Below, in pieces: positions 1 through 9,653 of a stretch of 12,495 bases of DNA. How positions within the stretch are numbered: the stretch's first letter is position 1; every line of letters begins with the position of its first letter. Origin of the DNA: Pseudomonadota bacterium (GTDB lineage Bacteria > Desulfobacterota > Desulfovibrionia > Desulfovibrionales > Desulfovibrionaceae). A program made the translations under genes and the position numbers. The notes under the pieces were generated by a model, which was not told the DNA's origin, did not search any database, and saw only the letters and a program-made list of their open reading frames with translations. The stretch spans positions 1 to 12,495 of the forward strand of contig JAEXRD010000160.1 in the NCBI GenBank assembly GCA_023438245.1. Reading direction: 5' to 3'.

Positions 1-72
1 ATTGGACCTTGGCCCAGATCAACATGCGCGCAGCGTTTTTCGAGCGGGCCCTTGCGGGGTATGGGCCTGGGC

Positions 73-1353
73 ATGGCAGCAAGCACCCACATCCAGCCCA
101 CCCTCGTGTTCGCGGACGAATCCGGAAACATCTACGACCATCCCGACCTGCTGATGCTGTGTCGGCGCGGGGGCGAGCTGGAGCTGCCCAGGCCCGACGA
201 GCTGATGCCCTTGCCGGAGGAGAGCGAGTTCTTTTTGTTGCCGGGCCGCAGCGCGCTGGGGTTTGATCCGGAGAGCGGCCAGGTGGAGGAGCTGGAGGAG
301 CTGGCCGTGGCGGTGTTCGCCAGCCCCGCGCACACGCTCTCGGCCAATGCGGCGTATCGCACGCGCGAGGGCGCGCCCACGCTGCCCCTGTTCGCCTATG
401 GCGCCGTGGGCTTTGCCGAGGGCCGGTTCTGGGTCTGCGCCCGGAAGGTGGACCAGGACCGGAGGCAGGTTTTTACGGGGATTCCGAGGGAACGCATCGA
501 GAACGGCGCCCGGAAGCTTTTGACGGAGCTGCCGGGCAACCGGCTGGTGCGCCATTTGACGGGCTGCGCGCTGACCTACGGCTGCCCGGCGGCGAAGAAC
601 CTGGCCCTGGGCCGGTTCGAGGCCCCGCTGCCGACCTCAAGGACATGCAATGCGCGGTGCGTGGGCTGCATTTCGTACCAGCCCGAGGGCACAGGCTTCC
701 CGTCCACGCAGAACCGCATCGCCTTCCGGCCCACGGAGCGCGAGGTGGCGGACGTGATGAAGCGCCACGCGGGCAAGGAGAAGCGCGCCATCCTGTCCTT
801 CGGCCAGGGCTGCGAGGGCGAGCCGCTCACCGAGGCGGAGCTCATCCGCAAGAGCGTTGGCCTGTTCCGCAAGGGCGAAGGCAAGCCGGGACCGGGCCGG
901 GCCACGGTGAACGTGAACACCAACGCCAGCCTGCCGGGCGTGCTGCCGGGCCTGGCCGAGGCCGGGGTCAACTCCATCCGCGTCAGCCTGAACAGCGCGC
1001 GCAAGGGCCCGTACGAGGCGTATTACCGGCCCAACGGCTACGCCTTCGAGGACATGCTGGCGAGCATCCAGGCGGCCAAGGACTCGGGCCTGTTCGTCTC
1101 GCTGAACCTGCTGTACTTCCCGGGCCTCACCGACGGCGAGCTGGAATGGGAAGCCCTGGCGGAGCTCATCGGCCGCACGAAGCTCGACTTTGTGCAGATG
1201 CGCAACATGAACCTGGACCCGGAGCTGATGCTGCGGCTCATGCAGGGCCAGGACTTCGGCCCGTGCATGGGCCTGGCCAACTTCCTCAAGCGGTTGCGCA
1301 AGGCCTGCCCCTGGATCGGCTTCGGCTACTTCAACCCGTTCGTAACCGGCTAA
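73..1353 (+). CDS. Radical SAM protein, substrate unknown
   Basis: Predicted radical SAM enzyme, 426 aa from the ATG at 73. An N-terminal region of about 185 residues of no recognised family precedes the core. The core starts with the [4Fe-4S]-binding CxxxCxxC motif (C192, C196, C199, read CNARCVGC). It continues with a Gly/Glu-rich SAM-binding segment (GQGCEGEPL, about 245-252) and alternating beta strands such as VNVNTNAS and IRVSLNS, typical of the barrel. Further cysteines at 165, 171, 247, 398 and 412 could serve an extra cluster or be structural. Start choice is weak: in-frame TTG at 52, ATG at 61 and ATG at 73 all lack a well-spaced Shine-Dalgarno, and the frame is open to the window edge, so the true start could lie upstream. 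The 168-bp gap to the Rrf2 gene makes co-transcription possible but unproven. The radical SAM call is secure; reaction and pathway are unknown. Confidence 0.88.
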   Translation: MAASTHIQPTLVFADESGNIYDHPDLLMLCRRGGELELPRPDELMPLPEESEFFLLPGRSALGFDPESGQVEELEELAVAVFASPAHTLSANAAYRTREGAPTLPLFAYGAVGFAEGRFWVCARKVDQDRRQVFTGIPRERIENGARKLLTELPGNRLVRHLTGCALTYGCPAAKNLALGRFEAPLPTSRTCNARCVGCISYQPEGTGFPSTQNRIAFRPTEREVADVMKRHAGKEKRAILSFGQGCEGEPLTEAELIRKSVGLFRKGEGKPGPGRATVNVNTNASLPGVLPGLAEAGVNSIRVSLNSARKGPYEAYYRPNGYAFEDMLASIQAAKDSGLFVSLNLLYFPGLTDGELEWEALAELIGRTKLDFVQMRNMNLDPELMLRLMQGQDFGPCMGLANFLKRLRKACPWIGFGYFNPFVTG

Positions 1354-1375
1354 ACATTCTGGGCATAGCCGATTT

Positions 1376-1397
1376 TTTGCGCGATTCTTTGCGCGAT
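1376..1397. repeat. Short direct repeat TTTGCGCGAT x2
   Basis: Two identical 10-mers, TTTGCGCGAT, at 1376-1385 and 1388-1397 with a 12-bp period. They sit just after the radical SAM stop and upstream of the Rrf2 regulator gene. Position in a short regulatory gap makes a protein-binding site possible, but no known operator is recognised and such a repeat may be chance. Confidence 0.4.
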
Positions 1398-1422
1398 CGA
1401 CCCTTCCTTCACTCCCACCGGA

Positions 1423-1465
1423 TTGCCAAAAGCCGACATATCGTGCATGCTGCGCGAAGTGTCGG
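1423..1465 (+). promoter_or_regulatory. Candidate promoter and inverted repeat before the Rrf2 gene
   Basis: TTGCCA (1423-1428, 5/6 match to the sigma-70 -35) lies 17 bp from CATGCT (1446-1451, a weak 3/6 -10). An inverted repeat, CCGACA (1433-1438) and TGTCGG (1460-1465) separated by 21 bp, overlaps this core. Rrf2-family regulators commonly autoregulate, so an operator overlapping the promoter would make sense, but the repeat matches neither known IscR operator type. Both calls are tentative. Confidence 0.3.
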
Positions 1466-1469
1466 TAGT

Positions 1470-1485
1470 GGGCGCTGCGGCGCCC
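1470..1485 (+). promoter_or_regulatory. GC-rich hairpin in the Rrf2 leader
   Basis: GGGCGC and GCGCCC form a perfect 6-bp stem around a TGCG tetraloop, 36 bp before the regulator start codon. There is no following T-run, so it is not a terminator. It may be a leader structure or simply a feature of GC-rich DNA. Confidence 0.3.
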
Positions 1486-1521
1486 TCCCCCCATCCCGGC
1501 AACAGAAGGAAGAGCACCCGC

Positions 1522-1956
1522 ATGAAAACCTCCGCCAAAGCCCGCTACGCCGTCCGGCTGCTGCTGGACCTTGCCATGCACACGGACCAGGGGCCGGTGC
1601 GCACGGCCGACCTCTCGGCCCACACCGGCATCTCCGTGCGCTTCATCGAGCAAATCCTCCAACCGCTGAAGAAGGCCGGGCTGGTGCGCAGCACCCGCGG
1701 CGCGGCGGGCGGCTACATGCTCTCCGCCGATCCCGCCCAGGTCAGCATGGCGAGCGTCATCCGCATCATTGAGGGCAACCTGTGCCTGACGCACTGCTGC
1801 GAGAATCCGGCAAGCTGCCCCCGCTCGCCGGATTGCCTGAGCCACCAGGCCTGGGCTCGCGCCACCAGGGTTCTGGAGGCGGAGTTGGACTCCATCTCCA
1901 TAGCCGACCTGCGGGAGGGCCTGCCCCCGGGATCGGCCCATGGCTGCACCCGGTAG
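1522..1956 (+). CDS. Rrf2-family regulator with IscR-type Fe-S ligands
   Basis: 144-aa transcription factor of the Rrf2 family. The N-terminal winged helix-turn-helix (residues 1-70) carries the family pattern: KTSAKARYAVRLLLDLA, then ISVRFIEQILQPLKKAGLV and a Gly-rich wing (STRGAAGGYML). The C-terminal part has C93-x5-C99-x5-C105 followed by H108 (CLSH). This is the same spacing as the three cysteines and histidine that hold the [2Fe-2S] cluster in E. coli IscR, so a redox-, oxygen- or Fe-S-status sensor is likely. Extra cysteines at 88, 92 and 142 are of unknown role. The ATG at 1522 was chosen because the conserved N-terminus begins there and AAGGA lies 11 bp upstream; an in-frame extension to 1423 is not conserved in type. 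A strong terminator follows. Targets are unknown; the preceding radical SAM gene is a candidate. No isc/suf genes are in the window, so it should not be named iscR. Confidence 0.9.
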   Translation: MKTSAKARYAVRLLLDLAMHTDQGPVRTADLSAHTGISVRFIEQILQPLKKAGLVRSTRGAAGGYMLSADPAQVSMASVIRIIEGNLCLTHCCENPASCPRSPDCLSHQAWARATRVLEAELDSISIADLREGLPPGSAHGCTR

Positions 1957-1974
1957 CGCCGTGCGCCCCGCGCA

Positions 1975-2010
1975 AAGCAAAAGGGCTCCCCGCGGGGAGC
2001 CCTTTTGCTT
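1975..2010. terminator. Bidirectional intrinsic terminator
   Basis: A 36-bp perfect palindrome (17-bp arms around GC). The GGGCTCCCC/GGGGAGCCC core is flanked by AAGCAAAA on the left and TTTTGCTT on the right. It therefore gives a stem followed by a T-run on either strand. It sits 18 bp after the Rrf2 stop and 15 bp after the stop of the convergent membrane-protein gene, as expected for a shared terminator. Confidence 0.92.
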
Positions 2011-2025
2011 GCGCCGCCTCCGGCC

Positions 2026-2820
2026 TCAGGCCGGGGTGCGCCGCTTGCGCGTGATCTCGGTGAGCTCGGCGTGCACGGCGTCGCCGTACTTGCTTTCCCA
2101 GTAGCCATCCTCGGGTGAGACCTGGCCCTCGAAGAGCATGAGGATGCCGCCCATGAGGTCGTTGAGCGGGTAGGGCCTGCCCTCGTGGAACGACTTCACC
2201 GTATGGTCGAAGAGATACTGGAAGGAGTCGATGAGGGCCAGGCCCTGGGCGCTGCGCTCCTTGCAGATCTCGCTGTCGGCCAGGTCCTCCGGCCCGCAGC
2301 GCTTGTCCAGCCGCAGGATGTGCATGGCCGTGCGGTGCTTCAGGCTGTGCTGGATGCGCCTGAGCAGCGCCAGGTTGGCCCCGCCGGAGAGCGACAGGCA
2401 CACCAGGTAGTAGGCCAGGATGGTGCAGGATTCGCGGAAGATCTGCCGAGGCAGGGAGTCGATCTCGTCACCGGCCATGTCCCAGTGGAAGCGCTCCACC
2501 AGCCGGTTGTACAGCCCGTCCGCGGCGGAGACGGTGATGGCCAGATACTTCTCCACCTGCACGAAGTCGTCGCAGGTGGCCTGGGAAGCGGTGCCGCCGT
2601 CCCTCCGAGCGGCCGGGCCGACCTGGCCCGCCTGGGCGGCGCCGTTGGCCGCGCCCGCGCCTCCGCCCAGACCCAGAAACGCCGCGCCGACCGCCAGCAC
2701 GAACGCCAGCAGACCGGCCAGCACCCAGCCGCCGGGCGCGAAAACCTGATACAGGCCCGCCAGGGCCAGCACCGAGGCCGTGCAGAAGAGCAGAATGCGC
2801 TGAGCTACGTTGACCTGCAT
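2026..2820 (-). CDS. Two-TM membrane protein of unknown function
   Basis: 264-aa protein from the ATG at 2820. Two hydrophobic stretches (about residues 8-27 and 31-54) form an N-terminal hairpin anchor. A Gly/Ala-rich linker (51-80) follows, then a soluble, probably helical domain of about 180 residues rich in charged positions (for example ALLRRIQHSLKHRTAMHILR, 151-170). Cysteines are at 13, 83, 132, 141, 175 and 186. No known domain is recognised. With a short N-terminus before the hairpin, the soluble part probably faces the cytoplasm, but topology is not certain. GGTGG lies about 9 bp before this ATG; an ATG at 2829 is the alternative, and the in-frame extension to 2907 would run into the divergent promoter region. 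The gene converges on the Rrf2 gene at the shared terminator and diverges from corA. Confidence 0.8.
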   Translation of the reverse strand: MQVNVAQRILLFCTASVLALAGLYQVFAPGGWVLAGLLAFVLAVGAAFLGLGGGAGAANGAAQAGQVGPAARRDGGTASQATCDDFVQVEKYLAITVSAADGLYNRLVERFHWDMAGDEIDSLPRQIFRESCTILAYYLVCLSLSGGANLALLRRIQHSLKHRTAMHILRLDKRCGPEDLADSEICKERSAQGLALIDSFQYLFDHTVKSFHEGRPYPLNDLMGGILMLFEGQVSPEDGYWESKYGDAVHAELTEITRKRRTPA

Positions 2821-2876
2821 GGGGGGCATCCACCGTTCGCGCAGATATGCTGAGCCGCCGCCGTTCTGGCGTGCGC

Positions 2877-2905
2877 TTGAATCAATATCACGATTTTCAT
2901 ATACC
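2877..2905 (+). promoter_or_regulatory. Candidate sigma-70 promoter toward corA
   Basis: TTGAAT (2877-2882) and TATACC (2900-2905), each 4/6 to consensus, are separated by exactly 17 bp inside the AT-rich island. Transcription would start near 2912, giving corA a leader of roughly 140 nt. Confidence 0.4.
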
Positions 2906-2926
2906 ACAAGAGCAAATCAATTACCA
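2898..2926 (-). promoter_or_regulatory. Candidate extended -10 promoter toward the membrane-protein gene
   Basis: On the minus strand TGGTATATG forms an extended -10 (hexamer 2903-2898). A poor -35 (TGGTAA, 2926-2921) lies 17 bp upstream. The -10 overlaps the -10 of the plus-strand candidate, so the two promoters could not be occupied at the same time. Confidence 0.33.
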
Positions 2927-2937
2927 GCACAAATTCT

Positions 2938-2964
2938 TAATATCAAATTTATCAAGTTTATCAA
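2938..2964. repeat. Three tandem 9-bp A/T-rich repeats
   Basis: TAATATCAA, ATTTATCAA and GTTTATCAA lie head to tail (minus strand TTGATAAAC, TTGATAAAT, TTGATATTA). Two more ATCAA copies occur at 2881 and 2916. The island lies between divergent genes and contrasts sharply with the GC-rich surroundings, so a binding site for a regulator or nucleoid protein is plausible. No named operator is recognised. Confidence 0.55.
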
Positions 2965-3052
2965 TACTGAATTCCGGAACCGCTCTCCGCGCTTGCCCGC
3001 CACCGGCAGTGGGGCTACAGAGCATGAAGCATCCGCAACCGCAGGAGAGCCC

Positions 3053-4161
3053 ATGTTCGAGAACTTGCGCCGCCGCGTATCCAAGAAGGGGCTGCCCCCG
3101 GGCACGGTGACCTACATCGGGCCGGAGCGGAGCCAGGCCGTGACCATCGAGGTCATCCACTCCGACCAGGGAGCCGGGCGCGAGGGCGGCCAGCCCGTGG
3201 TCCAGGGCTTGCGCCCCGCCTCCACCGAGGCCTGCGCGCCCTACGTGGATGCCCCGGGCCTGACCTGGATCAACGTGGACGGCCTGCACGACGCCGCCTG
3301 CGTCTCCCGGCTGGGTGAGCTGTTCGGGCTGCACCCGCTGGTGCAGGAGGACATCGTGCACACCGGCCAGCGGCCCAAGCTGGACGAGCTGGACGACGCG
3401 CTGTTCGTGGTGGCCAAGATGCTGCGCTACGACGAGCAGTCGCGCACGCTGCACAGCGAGCAGGTCAGCTTCGTGCTCAAGCGCGGGCTGCTGCTGACCT
3501 TCCAGGAGAAGGCCAACGGCGACGTGTTCGGCGAGGTGCGCAGGCGGTTGCTCGCCGGTTCCGGCAAGCTGGCGCGCAGCGGGCCGGACTACCTCATGTA
3601 CGCCCTGCTCGACTCCATCGTGGACAACTACTTCGTGGTGCTGGAGCGCATGGGCGAGGACATCGAGGAGGTGGAGGAGAGCCTCATGACCACCCCCACG
3701 CCGGACGCCCTGGAAACCATCCATGGCCTGCGGCGCGAGGCCCTGTTCCTGCGCAAGTTCATCTGGCCCCTGCGCGAGGTGCTGGCGCGGCTGGACAAGG
3801 GCCCCGGGGACTTCGTGGACGAGGGCACCATCGTCTACCTGCGCGACCTCTACGACCACACCATCCAGGTCATGGACACGGTGGAGACCTTCCGCGACAT
3901 GCTCTCCGGCATGGTGGAGCTGTACCTCTCCGCCGTGAACCTGAAGCTGGGCGAGATCATGAAGGTGCTGACGGTGATCTCCACCGTCTTCATGCCGCTG
4001 AGCTTCCTGGCCTCGCTGTACGGCATGAACTTCGAGAACATGCCCGAGCTCAAGACCCAGTACGGCTACTTCGTGCTGCTGGGGGCCATGGCCTGCATCG
4101 TGTGCGGCATGGTGCTGTTCTTCCGCAGGCGCGGCTGGGTGGGTCGGGGCGGCGCCAGGGA

Positions 4162-4165
<4 letters not shown>
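3053..4165 (+). CDS. corA: CorA-family magnesium/cobalt channel
   Basis: 370-aa inner-membrane divalent cation channel of the CorA family, which forms pentamers taking up Mg2+ (and Co2+). The N-terminal two-thirds are the soluble funnel (about 20-290), ending in a long helix. TM1 (about 303-323) ends in the signature YGMNF, with the G324-M325-N326 selectivity motif followed by ENMPEL. TM2 (about 337-357) leads to a basic tail (FRRRGW). Length matches the family (about 320-370 aa). The ATG at 3053 was chosen because GGAG sits 6 bp upstream and the preceding in-frame sequence reads through the AT-rich promoter region. It diverges from the membrane-protein gene and converges on the kinase gene, with the stop codons overlapping in CTAG. 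No Mg2+ riboswitch-like leader was recognised in the approximately 140 nt upstream. Confidence 0.95.
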
Positions 4166-7041
<2,876 letters not shown>

Positions 7042-7068
7042 TGCGCCTCCAGGAGGCTTCGAGCGGGT

Positions 7069-7079
7069 GGGGGGGGGGG
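7069..7079. repeat. Run of 11 G in the kinase leader
   Basis: Eleven consecutive G (C on the coding strand) 28 bp upstream of the kinase start codon, between its candidate promoter and its ribosome-binding site. Long G/C homopolymers are prone to slippage, so this is either a variable-length expression tract or a site of sequencing error. Confidence 0.75.
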
Positions 7080-7106
7080 AGAAACCGCTACGCAACTACC
7101 GATCTG

Positions 7107-7133
7107 CTTATAGCGGAGACGGAATCCCGTCAA
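7107..7133 (-). promoter_or_regulatory. Candidate sigma-70 promoter of the hybrid kinase gene
   Basis: On the minus strand TTGACG (7133-7128, 5/6) and TATAAG (7112-7107, 5/6) lie 15 bp apart. Both hexamers are good but the spacer is 2 bp shorter than optimal. The site is 9 bp after the dehydrogenase stop codon. It implies the kinase gene can be transcribed independently of the genes before it, with the G-run lying about 20-30 nt into the leader. Confidence 0.45.
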
Positions 7134-7142
7134 GCCGCCGGG

Positions 7143-8045
7143 CTATTTTCCCTTGGCGGCCATAAGCTCCAGGGCCAGGAACAGGGCCTGGGTGCCGTCG
7201 CGCCCATGGCCCTGGGCGGCGGACTCCCGGTACAGCGAGCGCACCAGGGTCAGGCCGGGCAGCGTCAGGCCCATGCGCTCGGCCTCTTCCAGGGCGATGC
7301 CCATGTCCTTGAGGAAATGGTCGATCATGAAGCCGGGGGCGAAGTCGCCCTTGAGGATGCGCGGGGCCAGGTTGTCCAGGCTCCAGCAGCCCGCCGCGCC
7401 CTTGCTGATGGCCCCCAGCATGGCCTGGGGGTCCAGCCCGGCGCGGGTGGCGTAGAGCAGGCTCTCGCACACGCCGATCATGCTGCCCGCGATCACGATC
7501 TGGTTGCACATCTTGGTGTGCTGGCCCGCGCCCGCGCCGCCCTGCAGCAGGATGATGCGGCCCATCTTCTCGAAAAGCGGCCGCACCCGCTCGAAGGCCT
7601 CCGGCTCGCCGCCGACCATGATGGACAGGGCGGCGTTTTTCGCGCCCACGTCGCCGCCGGACACCGGGGCGTCCAGGGCTTGCCCGCCCTTGGCCGCGGC
7701 GGCGCGGAAGATCTCCACGGCCAGGCTGGGGCTGGTGGTGGTCATGTCCACGGCCACTGCGCCGGGCCTAAGCCCCGCCAGCACCCCGTCGGGCTCGAAG
7801 TACACCCGGCGCACGTCGTCGGGATAGCCCACGATGGTGAACACGATGTCCGAGGCCTCGGCCACGGCCTTGGGGCTGTCGGCCCAGTGCGCGCCCCGGT
7901 CCAGCAGGGGCTGGGCCTTGGCCCGGGTGCGGTTGAACACGGTGGCGGGGTGGCCTGCGGACATGAGGTGGCCGCACATGGACACGCCCATGACTCCGGT
8001 TCCGATCCAGCCGATGCGTGCGGGGGTGCTAGCCTGAGCTGCCAT
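7143..8045 (-). CDS. NAD(P)-dependent beta-hydroxyacid dehydrogenase family oxidoreductase
   Basis: 300-aa member of the 3-hydroxyisobutyrate / tartronate semialdehyde reductase family, a full-length match. These enzymes oxidise or reduce short beta-hydroxyacids, or in some branches succinic semialdehyde or glyoxylate. Seen: Rossmann motif GWIGTGVMG (12-20); NRT at the end of beta 2 (38-40), the Arg suggesting NADPH preference; substrate-binding loop DAPVSGG (125-131) followed by AALSIMVGG; catalytic Lys K178 with N181 in GAGQHTKMCNQ; conserved K246-D247. The ATG at 8045 has AAGGAG 7 bp upstream. It follows the hemerythrin gene after a 97-bp gap and precedes the kinase gene after 101 bp. Its metabolic role beside signalling genes is unclear, and substrate cannot be assigned from sequence alone. 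Confidence 0.93.
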   Translation of the reverse strand: MAAQASTPARIGWIGTGVMGVSMCGHLMSAGHPATVFNRTRAKAQPLLDRGAHWADSPKAVAEASDIVFTIVGYPDDVRRVYFEPDGVLAGLRPGAVAVDMTTTSPSLAVEIFRAAAAKGGQALDAPVSGGDVGAKNAALSIMVGGEPEAFERVRPLFEKMGRIILLQGGAGAGQHTKMCNQIVIAGSMIGVCESLLYATRAGLDPQAMLGAISKGAAGCWSLDNLAPRILKGDFAPGFMIDHFLKDMGIALEEAERMGLTLPGLTLVRSLYRESAAQGHGRDGTQALFLALELMAAKGK

Positions 8046-8139
8046 GGCGCGTCTCCTTGTTGGGACATGGGGGGAGTATGCCTGGGGAATCCAGACACTT
8101 CCCTACCCGCGCCATCGCGGCGAATCAAGAGGTGAGTCC

Positions 8140-8535
8140 TTACTTTGCGGCCAGGCAGGCCCCCAGGGCCTTGTCCTGCACGGCGATGTGGTCCAGCAGC
8201 CAGCCCGCCAGCCAGTTGAAGGTTTCCGCGGGCACCCCCTCGTCGCCCTGCAGGTGGCGGGCGCAGAGCGCCTCCAGCCGGTCCGCGAACTGGCGGTGCT
8301 CCGCCTCGTGCTCGGCCTGGCGCGAATACCCGGCCGCGTGCATGAGCGCCTCCTCCTGCCCGAAGTGGAAGAGCACGTAGCGGTGCAGCTCGGCCAGCAC
8401 GGGGCGGATGCCGCGGGCTCCCGTTCCCGACAGCCGGTCCTGGTGCAGCCGGTTGAGCAGCCCCACCAGCGAGCGGTGCTGGGCGTCGATGCGCTCGTGC
8501 CCGATGTCCAGGTCACGGTTCCATTCCAGGAGCAT
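8140..8535 (-). CDS. Bacteriohemerythrin (stand-alone)
   Basis: 131-aa single-domain bacteriohemerythrin, a cytoplasmic four-helix bundle binding O2 at a carboxylate-bridged di-iron site. All seven expected ligands are visible: H20 (IDAQH), H57 and E61 (HFGQEE), H76 and H80 (HEAEH), H116 and D121 (HIAVQD). The family is common in microaerophiles and anaerobes, where it binds, senses or delivers oxygen. There is no signal peptide and no fused signalling domain. The ATG at 8535 has GGAGG 5 bp upstream. It starts 32 bp after the Sel1-repeat gene stop, so the two are almost certainly co-transcribed. Its position after an HD-GYP regulator suggests an oxygen-responsive link, which is inference. Confidence 0.96.
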   Translation of the reverse strand: MLLEWNRDLDIGHERIDAQHRSLVGLLNRLHQDRLSGTGARGIRPVLAELHRYVLFHFGQEEALMHAAGYSRQAEHEAEHRQFADRLEALCARHLQGDEGVPAETFNWLAGWLLDHIAVQDKALGACLAAK

Positions 8536-8567
8536 GCCCCCCTCCCTATTGCCAGCGCAGCCCGCGG

Positions 8568-9533
8568 CTAGCCGTGCCCGCCGCCCTTGCCTTTGGCGTC
8601 CTTGCTTGCGCCTTGGGCGTCCTTGCCGGTCTCGTTGGCGGCCTGGGCCGGAACGGGATCGGGCAGGTGCTCGGCCTTCCAGCGCTTCTTCAGCTCGTCC
8701 ACCTGGGCCAGCTGCGCCTCGGAGAGCGAGGGCGCGATGATGCTGCGCGAGAGCTGCGCGGACTTGTCGCCGCCCTCCGCCGCCAGGGCGAACCACATGC
8801 TGGCCGCGATCAGGTCCTGCTTCACTCCCTGGCCCTTGTAGTACATCTGGCCCAGGGCGGCCTGCGCGCCGGTGTGGTCGCGCTCGGCGGCCCGGGTGAA
8901 CAGCTCCAGCGCGCGGGCGCTGTCCTGCGGAGCGCCCGCCCCGTCGCGGAACATCACGGCCAGGTCGTGCTGGGCGTAGGGGTTGCCGTGCTTCACGGCC
9001 TGTTCCAGCCAGGCCAGGGAGGCGGCCTGGTCGCGGGGGGCCATGACGCCGTCGCGATAGGCCAGGCCCAGGTTGTACATGGCCCCGCTGTCGCCGTTTT
9101 TGGCCGAGAGCGCCCACCATTGCAGGGCCTGGGCGTTGTCCTGGGGCAGGCCGTGGCCGGTGGCGTACATGTCGCCCAGGGCGAACTGCGCGCCCGCGTG
9201 CCCGGCGTCGGCGGCCATGCGGAACCACTTGGCGGCCTCGGCGTAGCTCTGCTTCACACCCAGGCCCCGGAAATAGCGCGAGCCCAGGATCCACTGCGCG
9301 CTGACCACGCCCTGCTCGGCGGCCTTGCGGCAGACGGCCACGGCGGCGTCGGTTTCGCCAGCCTTTTCGGCGGCCTCCATCTCGGCCATCCAGTTGTTGG
9401 CCGCGCCCTTCACGTCGTTCTGCGGCTGGGCCTTCGGCTCGCCTGATCCACAGCCGCAGAGCAGCGCGGCGCACGCGAGCAGGGCCAGAAACAATGTGAG
9501 GGGAAGACGGACACGAAAGGCAGTGTGGCGCAC
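8568..9533 (-). CDS. Sel1-repeat (TPR-like) lipoprotein
   Basis: 321 aa from the GTG at 9533. A signal peptide (basic MRHTAFRVR, hydrophobic 11-25) leads to a lipobox, most likely LCGC with lipidated C28; LLAC at 18-21 is an alternative. After a linker come five clear Sel1 repeats of 35-36 residues (about 77-256), each of the form AQ..LG..Y..G.GV.QD...A..W...AA..G. A degenerate repeat precedes them (about 56-75) and a helical cap follows (257-289). The last about 30 residues are low-complexity Ala/Lys/Gly. Sel1 proteins act as protein-protein scaffolds; membrane-anchored outside the cytoplasmic membrane, this one could dock envelope proteins. GTG was preferred over the ATG at 9593: GGGAGAG lies 5 bp upstream of it, the signal peptide starts there, and the longer form would overlap a candidate promoter. 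It is followed 32 bp later by the hemerythrin gene. Confidence 0.9.
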   Translation of the reverse strand: MRHTAFRVRLPLTLFLALLACAALLCGCGSGEPKAQPQNDVKGAANNWMAEMEAAEKAGETDAAVAVCRKAAEQGVVSAQWILGSRYFRGLGVKQSYAEAAKWFRMAADAGHAGAQFALGDMYATGHGLPQDNAQALQWWALSAKNGDSGAMYNLGLAYRDGVMAPRDQAASLAWLEQAVKHGNPYAQHDLAVMFRDGAGAPQDSARALELFTRAAERDHTGAQAALGQMYYKGQGVKQDLIAASMWFALAAEGGDKSAQLSRSIIAPSLSEAQLAQVDELKKRWKAEHLPDPVPAQAANETGKDAQGASKDAKGKGGGHG

Positions 9534-9583
9534 GAGGACTCTCCCATGGCGGATGCGGGCCAGAAGAGCGGCCCCGGAAGAGC

Positions 9584-9612
9584 ACAGTAGCACAAAGCCT
9601 ACGTACAGGGAA
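9584..9612 (-). promoter_or_regulatory. Candidate promoter of the Sel1 lipoprotein gene
   Basis: On the minus strand TGCTACTGT forms an extended -10 (hexamer TACTGT, 9589-9584). A weak -35 (TTCCCT, 9612-9607) lies 17 bp upstream. A start near 9577 would leave a leader of about 45 nt. The minus-strand 14-mer CTTTGTGCTACTGT covering the -10 recurs upstream of the HD-GYP gene (11290-11303). Confidence 0.45.
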
Positions 9613-9653
9613 GTGCCGTGAGAACGATTCCTATGATTTTCCTGGTCGGGCCG

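Noticed and set aside
7045..7057. Palindrome GCCTCCAGGAGGC covering the kinase ribosome-binding site as a translational switch
   Set aside because: The single-base centre cannot form the full stem; only about 4 bp would remain, so sequestration would be weak.
8107..8120. Small hairpin CCGCG-CCAT-CGCGG between the hemerythrin and dehydrogenase genes as a terminator
   Set aside because: It has only 5 bp of stem and no T-run on the transcribed strand, and is expected by chance at this GC content.
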